In this document: in pieces, positions 41,643-49,909 of the stretch | How the letters are laid out: every line of letters begins with the position of its first letter | Position numbering within the stretch: the stretch's first letter is position 1 | Assembly: GCA_951813295.1 (NCBI GenBank) | Contig: CATOTI010000002.1 | Span: 2,294,001 to 2,358,000, forward strand | Length of the DNA stretch: 64,000 bases | Direction of reading: 5' to 3' | From: an uncultured Pseudomonadales bacterium | GTDB taxonomy: Bacteria; Pseudomonadota; Gammaproteobacteria; Pseudomonadales; Azotimanducaceae | Notes under the pieces: generated by a model | Told to the model about the DNA's origin: nothing | The model's database searches: none | The model's input: the letters and a program-made list of their open reading frames with translations, nothing else | Position numbers and translations under genes: made by a program

Positions 41643-42986
41643 CTACTTGCCGATCCGATAGATAAACTGGGCGTAACCGAAGGTCGACTGGTCGAGACCG
41701 CCCTCGGTGATCGTCTCGACGAATTCGCCGTACCAGAGAAACGAGCCGCCGAGGCGGACATCCCATTGATGGCTGCCTGGGTTTCGGTAGTCGATGCGAG
41801 CATCGAGTGCCCATCCGATCTCGCTGCCGGATTGGCCCGTGACGTCCTGCCGTTCGCCGGCAGCTCAGATGTCGGTGGCCGAGTGCAGATGCGGATTCTG
41901 CAACATGATGCGACCTTTGAACGGCTTGGGTTCGAAGCTGAATTCGAGGCCGGGAGAGATGATGTTGGTGCGGGTCAGCGCGCCGAAGATACTCGTTGCG
42001 CCGAAGTCGTCGCTGCGCGCACCGAACTTCCGATCGTAGCGATCGTATTGGTCGTCGAACGGGTCGTTGTCGCCGCTCGCGACGTCGATCTTCAGCGCAA
42101 TGCGCGGCCGCCAGGCGTTATTGAACGTATAGCCGATCTCGGCGTGGGCGAAGTACGAGAAGAGATCCTGTTCGGGTCCGTTTTCCAGGCGCCCGGCTTC
42201 TGTCGTGCCGTGGCGGACGGCGGCCTCCACCTCGAAATCGTACGAACCGGGCGCGGGGCGGTGGTAAATGCGCATCCCGGGTTCCAGGTATTGCTCGTTG
42301 TCCGTGAGGCGGTCCGGCGTGTCGCGTTCGACCAGGCCGTATAGGAAGAGTTCGAACTGATAGCTTCCGAAGAGGTGTTGAGCGTGGATGCCCCAGAATC
42401 GATCGACGACCTCCTGGTCGAATGCGCCGTCGTTGTCGAGTAGCAGGAGTCGTTCGGACGGGCGGCGTTCGACCCGCGTCGCGCGAAACGCGTCGACCGT
42501 GAGATTGGCCGTCTGGTGCCTGACGTGAACGCCGGTGTACGCGTTGATGCCGTTCGAGGAATTCGATCGCTCGACCAGTCGTCGGCTCGCGATATCGATG
42601 GTGAAGCGACCGAACTTGGCGTCGAAGAGCGGCGTCTTGAATATGACGTACGACTGCAGGAGATCGGTCGTGTTGACGAGACTCGTCGACAGGGGCGTGT
42701 CTTCGTCGGCGAGAAACGCCCTCGCGTCGTAGCCTTCGATGACGAGTGACAGGCGGTCGGTGAGTGCGGCATCGAGCTTGATGACGCTCCGCGACGTGAC
42801 GATGTGCTCGGTATCCGCGGGAACGGGACGAAACTGGCCGTTCAGCGCTTCGAAACGCACCCGAAACTCGGCGCTGAGATCGATGTCGACCGCCGCTGTT
42901 TCGAGCGTGAGAAACGATAGCAGTACGATCTGGGACGATCGCAGGATGCGTTCCAAGGCGTTAAGGGCCCCACCTCTTTTGCGCAT
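41643..42986 (-). pseudogene. Alginate-export-like outer-membrane protein, interrupted by in-frame TGA
   Basis: After a signal peptide (SQIVLLSFLTLETAAVDIDL) the protein runs through barrel strands of the Alginate_exp porin family (LLQSYVIFKTPLFDAKFGRF, then SGDNDPFDDQYDRYDRKFGA). At codon 374 (41867-41865) TGA follows LHSATDI. Beyond it the same frame continues for ~75 codons with family-like strands (QSGSEIGWALDARIDYRNPG, then FGYAQFIYRIGK) to TAG 41645-41643. Relatives have Trp near this point, so TGG to TGA is the likely change. Without the tail the barrel would lack its last strands. Direct repeats of TGTCACA-type lie upstream at 43041-43070. Confidence 0.7.
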
Positions 42987-43040
42987 GCTTCCGAGCACGA
43001 TCGATCACCCGTTCCTGGGGTAGCGATAGTCACGGGGCTA

Positions 43041-43070
43041 TGTGACAAGCTCGTTATGTTTTTGTGACAA
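43041..43070 (-). promoter_or_regulatory. Candidate operator: two TTGTCACA repeats 22 bp apart
   Basis: On the minus strand TTGTCACA occurs twice, exactly 22 bp (two helical turns) apart, with a weaker ACATAACG half-way between. The 11-bp spacing resembles a degenerate Pho box. It lies about 55-85 bp upstream of the start of the alginate-export-like gene. Confidence 0.35.
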
Positions 43071-43105
43071 CGCGAGGAAAGCGACCCGCGAGGAGATGGG
43101 TAGTA

Positions 43106-44203
43106 CTACGAACCGTCGGCCTGATTTTTGCGTAGCGCCGTGGAAGAGATGTCACGGCGGAAGACGGTTTCGGGGACATCGGTCGACAGGCGGCGGAGCG
43201 CATCGGGCAGTTCGAGACTAGCCAGCGTCTCGAATCGGTCGTGTTTCGAGCGGCCGAACACCAGGAAGTTGCATTCGAGTTCGGCCATTTCGTCGACGGC
43301 CCGGTCACGTGCTGTCGTTGATGCGTAATAGTGAGATTGGCCGATACGGACGATGGTATCGGCGCCGACGATGAACGTCGTGGGCGCACCCGTTGCCATT
43401 ACACGGGCCTTCTCGATGAAGGTCGGCGTGTTCGTGAGCACCAGGTCGTCGGCGTTGAACTGGCTTTTTCGGCGCTCGATCTCGATGAAATCGAGTGGCG
43501 GCTTGTCGACATTGGCGATGCAGAGTTCGTAGACGACGGGCTCGCCGAGGATTTCCTCGGCGATCCTGCGCATGACGCGGTGCCCTTCGTGCAGTGGATT
43601 GAACGCGCCGGGCAGGATGGCGTTGGTTGCTTGACCGACGACCCGCGGTTCGGCGATGAGCAGTTGGGCGATCTCGCCGTCGGGCGCGAGGTGGTCCATT
43701 TTGAGCGGTTTGTCATCGAGCGCGGGCTCGCCTTCGAGACCCAATACGAAGGCCAACAAGTCCAACGCCGCTCTCGCGGTCGCCGTTTCTTCTTCTTCGC
43801 GCGTGGCGGCGCCTTTCGTGAGGGTATGGCTGATCGAGTAGGTTTCGCTCGCGGTCTGGAGGGCGATGTGGAACCGATGATCGCCACGTTTCGGCGCCGC
43901 GGAGCGAAGGCTCGCCGTGAGTCCGAGACCAAAAGACCCTCTTAGATGCCGCGCGCGTTGAAAAGCGCGCATCGCGAGCGCTCTTGCCGTCTCGGCGCTA
44001 CAGGCCTGATCCGGAGCGCTGCCAAGCAGCTCGCTCAAGGCTTCGTTCGCGTAAGGCACTTGAGCTTCTAGCACGGTCGCAGAAGCACCGGGTACGGTGA
44101 GCAACATGGGCAGGAGATAGCTGCCGCCACCGGTCACATAAAAGACGCCAGCCGAGTCCGTAGCATGGATCCGCTCAACGAGCGTTGCGGGGCGGTCGGG
44201 CAT
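43106..44203 (-). CDS. CinA-like domain fused to NadD-like nucleotidylyltransferase
   Basis: A 365-residue two-domain protein. Residues ~10-165 resemble the C-terminal CinA/PncC amidase domain (VTGGGSYLLPMLLTVPGASA at ~24-43). Residues ~190-360 are a nucleotidylyltransferase: ILPGAFNPLHEGHRVMRRIA has the (H/N)xxH motif and the ending VFRRDISSTALR is the ISSTxxR motif. PncC deamidates NMN to NaMN and NadD adenylates NaMN, so the fusion could couple two steps of pyridine-nucleotide salvage. This is inference, because the CinA half lacks obvious catalytic residues. Confidence 0.75.
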   Translation of the reverse strand: MPDRPATLVERIHATDSAGVFYVTGGGSYLLPMLLTVPGASATVLEAQVPYANEALSELLGSAPDQACSAETARALAMRAFQRARHLRGSFGLGLTASLRSAAPKRGDHRFHIALQTASETYSISHTLTKGAATREEEETATARAALDLLAFVLGLEGEPALDDKPLKMDHLAPDGEIAQLLIAEPRVVGQATNAILPGAFNPLHEGHRVMRRIAEEILGEPVVYELCIANVDKPPLDFIEIERRKSQFNADDLVLTNTPTFIEKARVMATGAPTTFIVGADTIVRIGQSHYYASTTARDRAVDEMAELECNFLVFGRSKHDRFETLASLELPDALRRLSTDVPETVFRRDISSTALRKNQADGS

Positions 44204-44206
44204 AGA

Positions 44207-45073
44207 TCAGCGCGCGAGAAACGGCTTGATGATCCCGAGAAACTCGTCGAGCTGATCGTGGTGGACCCAATGACCGGCATTCGCGATCGCGACCGACTCG
44301 GCATTCTGGAAATATTCGATGCGGCCGTCTTCGATCGGATCCGAGGCCCATGATTCGCCGCCGCGAACGAGAAGGGTGGGACTCGTGATGCGCCGATACA
44401 GGCTGTAGGTCTGGTTGGGCGAGAGTCCGATCGGCGCCCAGGCGCGCATGTAGTTATCGAACTTCCAGCTATACGTGCCGTCCTCGTTCTGGTTGCTGCC
44501 GTGGATCGTCAAATGGCGAGCTTGCTCTTCAGAGAGATGCGGGTTGGCGCGCTGCATGCGTTGAAAGGCGTCTTCGAGGCTCTTGTAGCGTTTCGGCGCG
44601 CGCCCGGAAAGATCGCGCAGGTTCTCGACCCATTCGTGCAGCCGTTCGTGGCCGGGCTTCGAATCGCCGAACGAACTGGGGCTCGGCCCCATGCCTTCGA
44701 TCGACACCACCTTGGTCACGGCTTCCGGGTAGAGCCCGGCATAGGCGAGCGCGACGCCACCGCCCATCGAGTGGGAGACGATGGCGACTTCGTCGGCGCC
44801 GCTGTGGCGCATGAGCTGGGCGATGTCGTAGACGTAGTCGATGGTCGTATAGGCCCCGCCGATCAGCCAGTCGGAGTCGCCGTGCCCGCGCAGATCCGGC
44901 GCGATGATGTGGTAGTCGTCCATCAACTCGTTGGCGACCCAATCCCAGTTGCGACAGTGATCGCGACCGCCGTGGATCATCAGGAGGGTGGGCGCCTCGA
45001 CGTTGCCCCAGTCGACGTAGTGCAGGCGCAATCGTTGCGAGAAATAGATATGGGAGGTTGGACCGCGTTTCAT
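44207..45073 (-). CDS. Alpha/beta-hydrolase
   Basis: A 288-residue hydrolase with LLMIHGGRDHCRNWDWV (oxyanion region, ~30-46), a nucleophile elbow SHSMGGG (Ser ~98), an Asp/Glu in the late strand and the C-terminal His in NAGHWVHHDQLDEFL. The fold is that of haloalkane dehalogenase/epoxide hydrolase/meta-cleavage hydrolase relatives. The substrate is unknown. It lies three bases upstream of the CinA-NadD gene, which follows on the same strand. Confidence 0.87.
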   Translation of the reverse strand: MKRGPTSHIYFSQRLRLHYVDWGNVEAPTLLMIHGGRDHCRNWDWVANELMDDYHIIAPDLRGHGDSDWLIGGAYTTIDYVYDIAQLMRHSGADEVAIVSHSMGGGVALAYAGLYPEAVTKVVSIEGMGPSPSSFGDSKPGHERLHEWVENLRDLSGRAPKRYKSLEDAFQRMQRANPHLSEEQARHLTIHGSNQNEDGTYSWKFDNYMRAWAPIGLSPNQTYSLYRRITSPTLLVRGGESWASDPIEDGRIEYFQNAESVAIANAGHWVHHDQLDEFLGIIKPFLAR

Positions 45074-45092
45074 GGCGGCGATTATAGGCGCG

Positions 45093-47261
45093 CTAGCGGC
45101 GCCGAGAGCGTTGTTCGAGTTCGTTCAAGAGTGGTTGGAACGCAGCGCCATGTTCGGCGACGAGGAGTTGCGCTACATCGATCGCCTCAATGATGCGTCC
45201 GGCGTCACGCAAGTGCGTCGCGAGCGCGGTCAGTAGGCTCAAATGCGGGCCGAATTCCACTTGCAGCGCAATGAGGTCGTCGATCGCGCCGTCGACGTCG
45301 TCGTTCGATGCATGCGCAAGGGCGGCGGCGTAGCCGAACTGCAGGTTCGTGGGCGCGAGCGAGTAAGCCTCTCGAAGGAGCCGCGCGGCTTCTCCCCGGT
45401 CGCCGCGACGGACCTGGAAGAGCGCGGCGGCGTAGAGCGCGCTCGGGCTCTTCGGTTCCACGGCGGTTGCGGCGGCGAGTGCGTCGGCCGCGGCCTGGGT
45501 GTTGCCCGATTCTTCTTCGAGAATCGCCAGATTGATGAGTGCGCCCATCCATTGCGGCTCGATGGTGAGCGCCTTGTTGAATGCTTCACGTGCTGCGGCG
45601 ACGTCGCCCATCGCCATCGAGAGGGTGCCGCGCGCGACGTGGGATTCAGGATGATCGGCGTCGCGTACGAGTGTTTCGACGTAATCATCAACGACGTTGC
45701 GGATGAGCGTCGCCTCGCGGTTTTCGATCGGCTCCGAAAGATAGCTCACCGCGCGATCGACGACGGCGAAGCGAACCGCTCGCACGGGATCGGCGAGCAG
45801 TCGCTTGATCGCGCCCCATCGCGGCGCGGCGGGAAGCCGGTCGAGGCTCATCGTCGCTGCGATGCGGATGAGTGGATGCGGATCGGCGAGTGCCGTTCTC
45901 GCGATGTCGAGCGCCCGCGGTTTGTCATAGCGCGCGAGCAGCCGCAAGGCTTGCTCTCGCCGGAGGAGCGGCGCGTCCTGTTCGGCCGCGATCTCGATCA
46001 GCGCGGGAAGCGCGTCGTATCGATTCTGGTGACCGGCGGCGAGTGCGGCGAAAGCGGATTGTCCCGGTGCTTTCTCGCGGCCCTCGTTGTCGACGAGCCG
46101 GTTCATGGCCGCCGGGCTGTGGTCGTGACAAGTCGAACAAGCGTCGAGAGAACCGAGCCTCGCCGAGAGTTGCGGATCCGGAATCCTGAAGCTGTGATCG
46201 TGGCGCACATCGACGCCCATGTAGGTCTTGCTCGGCATGTGGCAGTCGAGGCATGTCACGTCCTCATGGCCTGGTCCTCGAAAATGGTCATCGCTGAGAT
46301 AGTCCTTCATCACGAGCGTCGGGAACCGCGGGTTACCTCGTTCGGAGTGACAGGTCGTGCAGGTCGTCGCGGACGGTGACGAAGCCCCGGCGCGGTGGAC
46401 GTAATGGCAGTCGAGACACGTGACGCCGGCGGCAGACATCCGGCTTTGCTGGAACGAACCCCAGACGTAGACCTCGTCATCGATCTGGCCGTCGGCGTGG
46501 TAGAGCGGTGGTGCGATGGGGACCACCTGGTAGAAGTCGAAGACGTCGAGCCCGGGACGGTAGCCGTCTCGAAGTTGGGTTCGGCGCGAGTGGCACGGCA
46601 AGCAGACGTCGTTCGTCGCTTCGAGGGATATTTTCGGATCGTCGCGATGCTCGGAGCCCGGACCATGACAGGCTTCGCATCCGACGTTCTCCTCGACGTA
46701 GGTGGTCGTGAAAACGCCTTTGTCGAAGCCTTTGACGACGTTGGTCGAGTGACAGTCGGCGCACATCGAATTCCATGTCATACCGCGGCTCGACCAATGG
46801 ATCTCGCCACCCGAGGATTCGGGCGGATACAGCTCGTAAAAGCGTTGGCCGCCGTCATCCGCGGGCCGGTCGTCCCAGGCGAGCGTGAGCGCCTGCTTTC
46901 GCCCGCCGTCCGCCTCGACGAGGTATTGCTGTAGCGGATGCACACCGAACGTGTGCGTGATGCGATAACGCTCGCCGTCGTCGGCGAACCAGTAGCCATC
47001 GGCATCCCGGTAGACGCCTTCGCTCTCCTCCTCGCCGACTCGTGCACGAACGCTCGACGCCGACGCGGTCTGCATGGCGAGTGCATGGTGTGACTCCGCG
47101 TGGGCGAGGGCCTGGTCCGCGTGACAGCCGGCACAGCTTTCGGTGCCGACGTAGGTCGGTACCGCCTGGAACTCGTCCAGCTCGCGCTGTTCCGCGCATC
47201 CCCAGGACAAGACGACGCACACGGCGGCGGGCATCCAGCTATGAGCTTTCCTCGACAACAT
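45093..47261 (-). CDS. Octaheme c-type cytochrome lipoprotein with HEAT-like and TPR regions
   Basis: A 722-residue protein with an N-terminal lipoprotein signal (lipobox LSWGC, Cys22). Eight CxxCH heme sites occur in the first ~400 residues: CAGCH, CADCH, CEACH, CLPCH, CLDCH, CTTCH, CLDCH and CSTCH. A HEAT-like repeat region follows (~415-540; LLRREQALRLLARYDKPRAL), then tetratricopeptide repeats (~560-715). It should be anchored at the periplasmic face or outer membrane. Related cytochromes with TPR tails exist in environmental bacteria and no reaction is established. The transporter gene ends five bases before it and is on the same strand. Confidence 0.9.
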   Translation of the reverse strand: MLSRKAHSWMPAAVCVVLSWGCAEQRELDEFQAVPTYVGTESCAGCHADQALAHAESHHALAMQTASASSVRARVGEEESEGVYRDADGYWFADDGERYRITHTFGVHPLQQYLVEADGGRKQALTLAWDDRPADDGGQRFYELYPPESSGGEIHWSSRGMTWNSMCADCHSTNVVKGFDKGVFTTTYVEENVGCEACHGPGSEHRDDPKISLEATNDVCLPCHSRRTQLRDGYRPGLDVFDFYQVVPIAPPLYHADGQIDDEVYVWGSFQQSRMSAAGVTCLDCHYVHRAGASSPSATTCTTCHSERGNPRFPTLVMKDYLSDDHFRGPGHEDVTCLDCHMPSKTYMGVDVRHDHSFRIPDPQLSARLGSLDACSTCHDHSPAAMNRLVDNEGREKAPGQSAFAALAAGHQNRYDALPALIEIAAEQDAPLLRREQALRLLARYDKPRALDIARTALADPHPLIRIAATMSLDRLPAAPRWGAIKRLLADPVRAVRFAVVDRAVSYLSEPIENREATLIRNVVDDYVETLVRDADHPESHVARGTLSMAMGDVAAAREAFNKALTIEPQWMGALINLAILEEESGNTQAAADALAAATAVEPKSPSALYAAALFQVRRGDRGEAARLLREAYSLAPTNLQFGYAAALAHASNDDVDGAIDDLIALQVEFGPHLSLLTALATHLRDAGRIIEAIDVAQLLVAEHGAAFQPLLNELEQRSRRR

Positions 47262-47265
47262 CGGC

Positions 47266-48543
47266 TCAGGTGGTCGCGGTACTTCGAACGCCGCGGTTCG
47301 CGGCGGCGACGTACACCACGACGGTCTCGGCGACGAATCCGAGGATCAGGATCAACGTGGCGACGATGTGATCGAGCCAGCCGAAGCTGAATGCGATCTG
47401 GACCGTCAGGTAGATCACCACGACCCGTAGCACACCGCCAACGGCCATACCGCTCGTGCGCCGACGCACCATGAGGAGGCCGTGGTAATAGTTGCGGATG
47501 ATGATGACGGTGGGCATCAGGCACATGACGAGCAACGCCTCCGTCGCAAAAACGAGCACGTCTCCTGTCACGCCGAGCACTTCGCCGAACAGCAGGTTGG
47601 CCAGTGGTGTCACGGCGAGCGCCGCCATGATCAGCGTGATACCGATGTTGATGACGACCATGAATCGCCGTTTCTCGGCGAGGTCATCCAAGCCAAACGT
47701 CACGAAAAAATGCCGGAACTGGTTCGCCGCTTGCTGGAAAACCCCGCTCAGATCGAACGCGACCCGAAGTGCTGCGATGCTCACCAGGCCGTTCGGGGTC
47801 CGCGCGACGAAGGCGTAGAGCACCGGACGGCTGATCGCGAACATGACGCCCGTGGTCGTCATGGGCACGAAGAAGCGAATGAGCGCGCCGTAGGTGACGT
47901 CCTCTTCCTCGTCGACGTCGTCGGGCCGCTCGTAGAACTGTTTGAACACGCCGTAGACGAGCACCAGATGAACGAGCGCGGCGAGGATCTGTGCGCCGAC
48001 GAGCGTGTAGACGGGCGCAATTCCGGCGACGAATCCCGCGATCAGCGCGACGATCGTGACGGTGAGGAAGACGACGTTCAGCGTCGTCACCCAGCCCGTC
48101 ATCCGCGCCTGGATGAGGAGCCCGTTGTAGAACATGCGCAAGCCCGTCATCACGAGTAGGGGTGACATCAGGGCGAGGTAGGCCTGCACCTGGCTCGCGA
48201 GAAGTGCGTCGATGCCGTAGGCGAGCTCGAGGCCCGTATGGCCGAGGGCCGTGCCCGCGATCACGACGACCGGGATCGTGAGAATCAAGCTCCAGGCGAT
48301 CGTGAACTTGAGGCTGCGTCGATGCCCGCGCGGACTTCGGGCGAAGACGTTCGACAGTTGCGATGTGAAGTTGAGACCGGCGTTCAGGAAACCGAACGTG
48401 CTCGACGCGAGCGCAAAGATGGCGATTTCCTGAACGGCGTTCGGATAGCGCGCGAGCGTGCCGTTCTGGAACTGCATGGCGAGCACCATCGCCACACCCG
48501 TGAGCGCCAGCGGCCAGTAGAAACGCCAGTACTTCGCCATCAC
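47266..48543 (-). CDS. MOP/MATE-superfamily-like 12-helix transporter
   Basis: A 425-residue, very hydrophobic protein with about 12 helices and a central charged loop (YERPDDVDEEEDVTYG, near 225-240). The first helices (FYWPLALTGVAMVLAMQFQN) and the second-half start (FFVPMTTTGVMFAISRPVLY) show the two-fold repeat of the flippase/MATE superfamily. The pattern also recalls ANK-type transporters, but I cannot confirm that by eye. It precedes the octaheme lipoprotein with a 4-bp gap, so the two should be one operon. The substrate is unknown. Confidence 0.8.
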   Translation of the reverse strand: MMAKYWRFYWPLALTGVAMVLAMQFQNGTLARYPNAVQEIAIFALASSTFGFLNAGLNFTSQLSNVFARSPRGHRRSLKFTIAWSLILTIPVVVIAGTALGHTGLELAYGIDALLASQVQAYLALMSPLLVMTGLRMFYNGLLIQARMTGWVTTLNVVFLTVTIVALIAGFVAGIAPVYTLVGAQILAALVHLVLVYGVFKQFYERPDDVDEEEDVTYGALIRFFVPMTTTGVMFAISRPVLYAFVARTPNGLVSIAALRVAFDLSGVFQQAANQFRHFFVTFGLDDLAEKRRFMVVINIGITLIMAALAVTPLANLLFGEVLGVTGDVLVFATEALLVMCLMPTVIIIRNYYHGLLMVRRRTSGMAVGGVLRVVVIYLTVQIAFSFGWLDHIVATLILILGFVAETVVVYVAAANRGVRSTATT

Positions 48544-48602
48544 TGCCTATCGGTTCTCATCGCCGCGCAACACACCGATCGGCGCAGCGACGCTGTGTGA
48601 AC

Positions 48603-49748
48603 TTACAGGCTCCGGCTGATCAGTTCTTTCATGATTTCGTTCGTGCCGCCGTAGATGCGCTGTACACGAGCGTCGGCATAGAGCCGGGAGATCTCGTATT
48701 CGTCCATATATCCCGCGCCGCCATGCAGCTGCAGACATTGGTCGATCACTTCGCCTTGCTTCTCGGTCGCCCAATACTTCGCCATGGACGCGCGGGTCGC
48801 GTCGAGCTCGCCTTGCATGTGCCAAACGACGCACTGGTCGACGAACGTGCGCGCGATGAGGGCTTCGGTCTTGCACTCGGCGAGCTTGAATTTGGTGTTC
48901 TGGAAGTCGAAGACGGTCTGGCCGAATGCCTTACGTTCCTTGACGAAGTCGACCGTCAGATCGATGGCTCGCTCCATGCTCGCCACGCCGCCTTGTGCGA
49001 TCGAGAGGCGCTCCTGGGGGAGTTGCTGCATGAGTTGGTAGAAGCCCTTGCCTTCCTCGACCCCGAGGCGTCGATCGACCGGCACCCGACAGTCGTCGAA
49101 GAAGAGCTCGGAGGTATCCGCCGCGTGATGGCCGAGCTTCTTAAGGTTCCGGCCCTTGGCGAAGCCTTTGTCGGTGTCTTCGACCACGATCAGTGAGATC
49201 CCTTTCGCGCCCTCGCTCGGATCGGTTTTCGCGACGACGATCACGAGCCCTGCGTGCTGGCCATTAGTGATGTAGGTCTTCGCGCCGTTGATGACGTATT
49301 CGTCTCCGTCACGGATCGCGGTCGTGCGGACGTTCTGCAGGTCCGAGCCGGTGTTCGGTTCAGTCATCGCAATGGCGCCGACGGCTTCGCCGGAAGCCAT
49401 CTTCGGTAGCCAGCGCTGTTTCTGTTCTTCCGTGCCGTAGTTCAGCACGTAGGGTGCGACGATCGTCGAGTGGACCTGGTTGCCGAAGCCGACCACACCC
49501 GTGCGCAGGGCTTCTTCCTGGATCACCGTGTCGTGACGGTAATCACCGCCGCCGCCACCGTACTCGGTGGGGATCTCGGCGCAGAGCAAGCCGGCCTCAC
49601 CGGCCTGTAGCCAAGCTTCGCGATCAATTTTGCCTTGCTCGATCCAGGCGTCTGATTGAGGAACGAATTCGTTCTCGTAGAAGCGGCGAACGGCGTCTCG
49701 AAGGATGGCGAGATCCTCGTCCATCCACTGCGGCGTGTAGTTGTCCAT
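48603..49748 (-). CDS. Acyl-CoA dehydrogenase
   Basis: A 381-residue flavoprotein with all hallmarks: GAIAMTEPNTGSDLQNVRTT (FAD/substrate), EYVINGAKTYITNG, QCLQLHGGAGYMDEYEISRL and the C-terminal RVQRIYGGTNEIMKELI with a candidate catalytic Glu. It probably introduces the first double bond in fatty-acyl or branched acyl-CoA beta-oxidation. ATG 49748 starts MDNYTPQWMDEDLAILRDAV; the longer frame to 49814 lacks family sequence. It is divergent from the lipoprotein gene at 49910. Confidence 0.95.
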   Translation of the reverse strand: MDNYTPQWMDEDLAILRDAVRRFYENEFVPQSDAWIEQGKIDREAWLQAGEAGLLCAEIPTEYGGGGGDYRHDTVIQEEALRTGVVGFGNQVHSTIVAPYVLNYGTEEQKQRWLPKMASGEAVGAIAMTEPNTGSDLQNVRTTAIRDGDEYVINGAKTYITNGQHAGLVIVVAKTDPSEGAKGISLIVVEDTDKGFAKGRNLKKLGHHAADTSELFFDDCRVPVDRRLGVEEGKGFYQLMQQLPQERLSIAQGGVASMERAIDLTVDFVKERKAFGQTVFDFQNTKFKLAECKTEALIARTFVDQCVVWHMQGELDATRASMAKYWATEKQGEVIDQCLQLHGGAGYMDEYEISRLYADARVQRIYGGTNEIMKELISRSL

Positions 49749-49795
49749 GTACCGATTCTGACACAGCGGCTGCGGCGAAAACTCACCGGCAGACC

Positions 49796-49815
49796 AGTAA
49801 CAAACCCGTAACAAA
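49796..49815 (+). promoter_or_regulatory. Candidate Pho box-like direct repeat
   Basis: GTAACAAA occurs at 49797-49804 and 49808-49815, an exact 11-bp period as in PhoB sites. It lies about 95-115 bp upstream of the beta-helix lipoprotein start and 50-70 bp upstream of the acyl-CoA dehydrogenase start on the other strand. The repeat differs from the E. coli TGTCA form, so the assignment is tentative. Confidence 0.4.
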
Positions 49816-49909
49816 GCGACCGTACGATCGCGCCAGTTTCTGGACCTAGACGGCGCATCCGTCGGCGTGAAACGCGCCCTTCACAGTTTTTGCGGAGCAA
49901 ACCATTTAC

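Noticed and set aside
41865..41867. Selenocysteine codon
   Set aside because: The TGA could in principle encode Sec, but no selenoprotein family matches, relatives seem to have Trp here, and no SECIS-like hairpin was evident just downstream.
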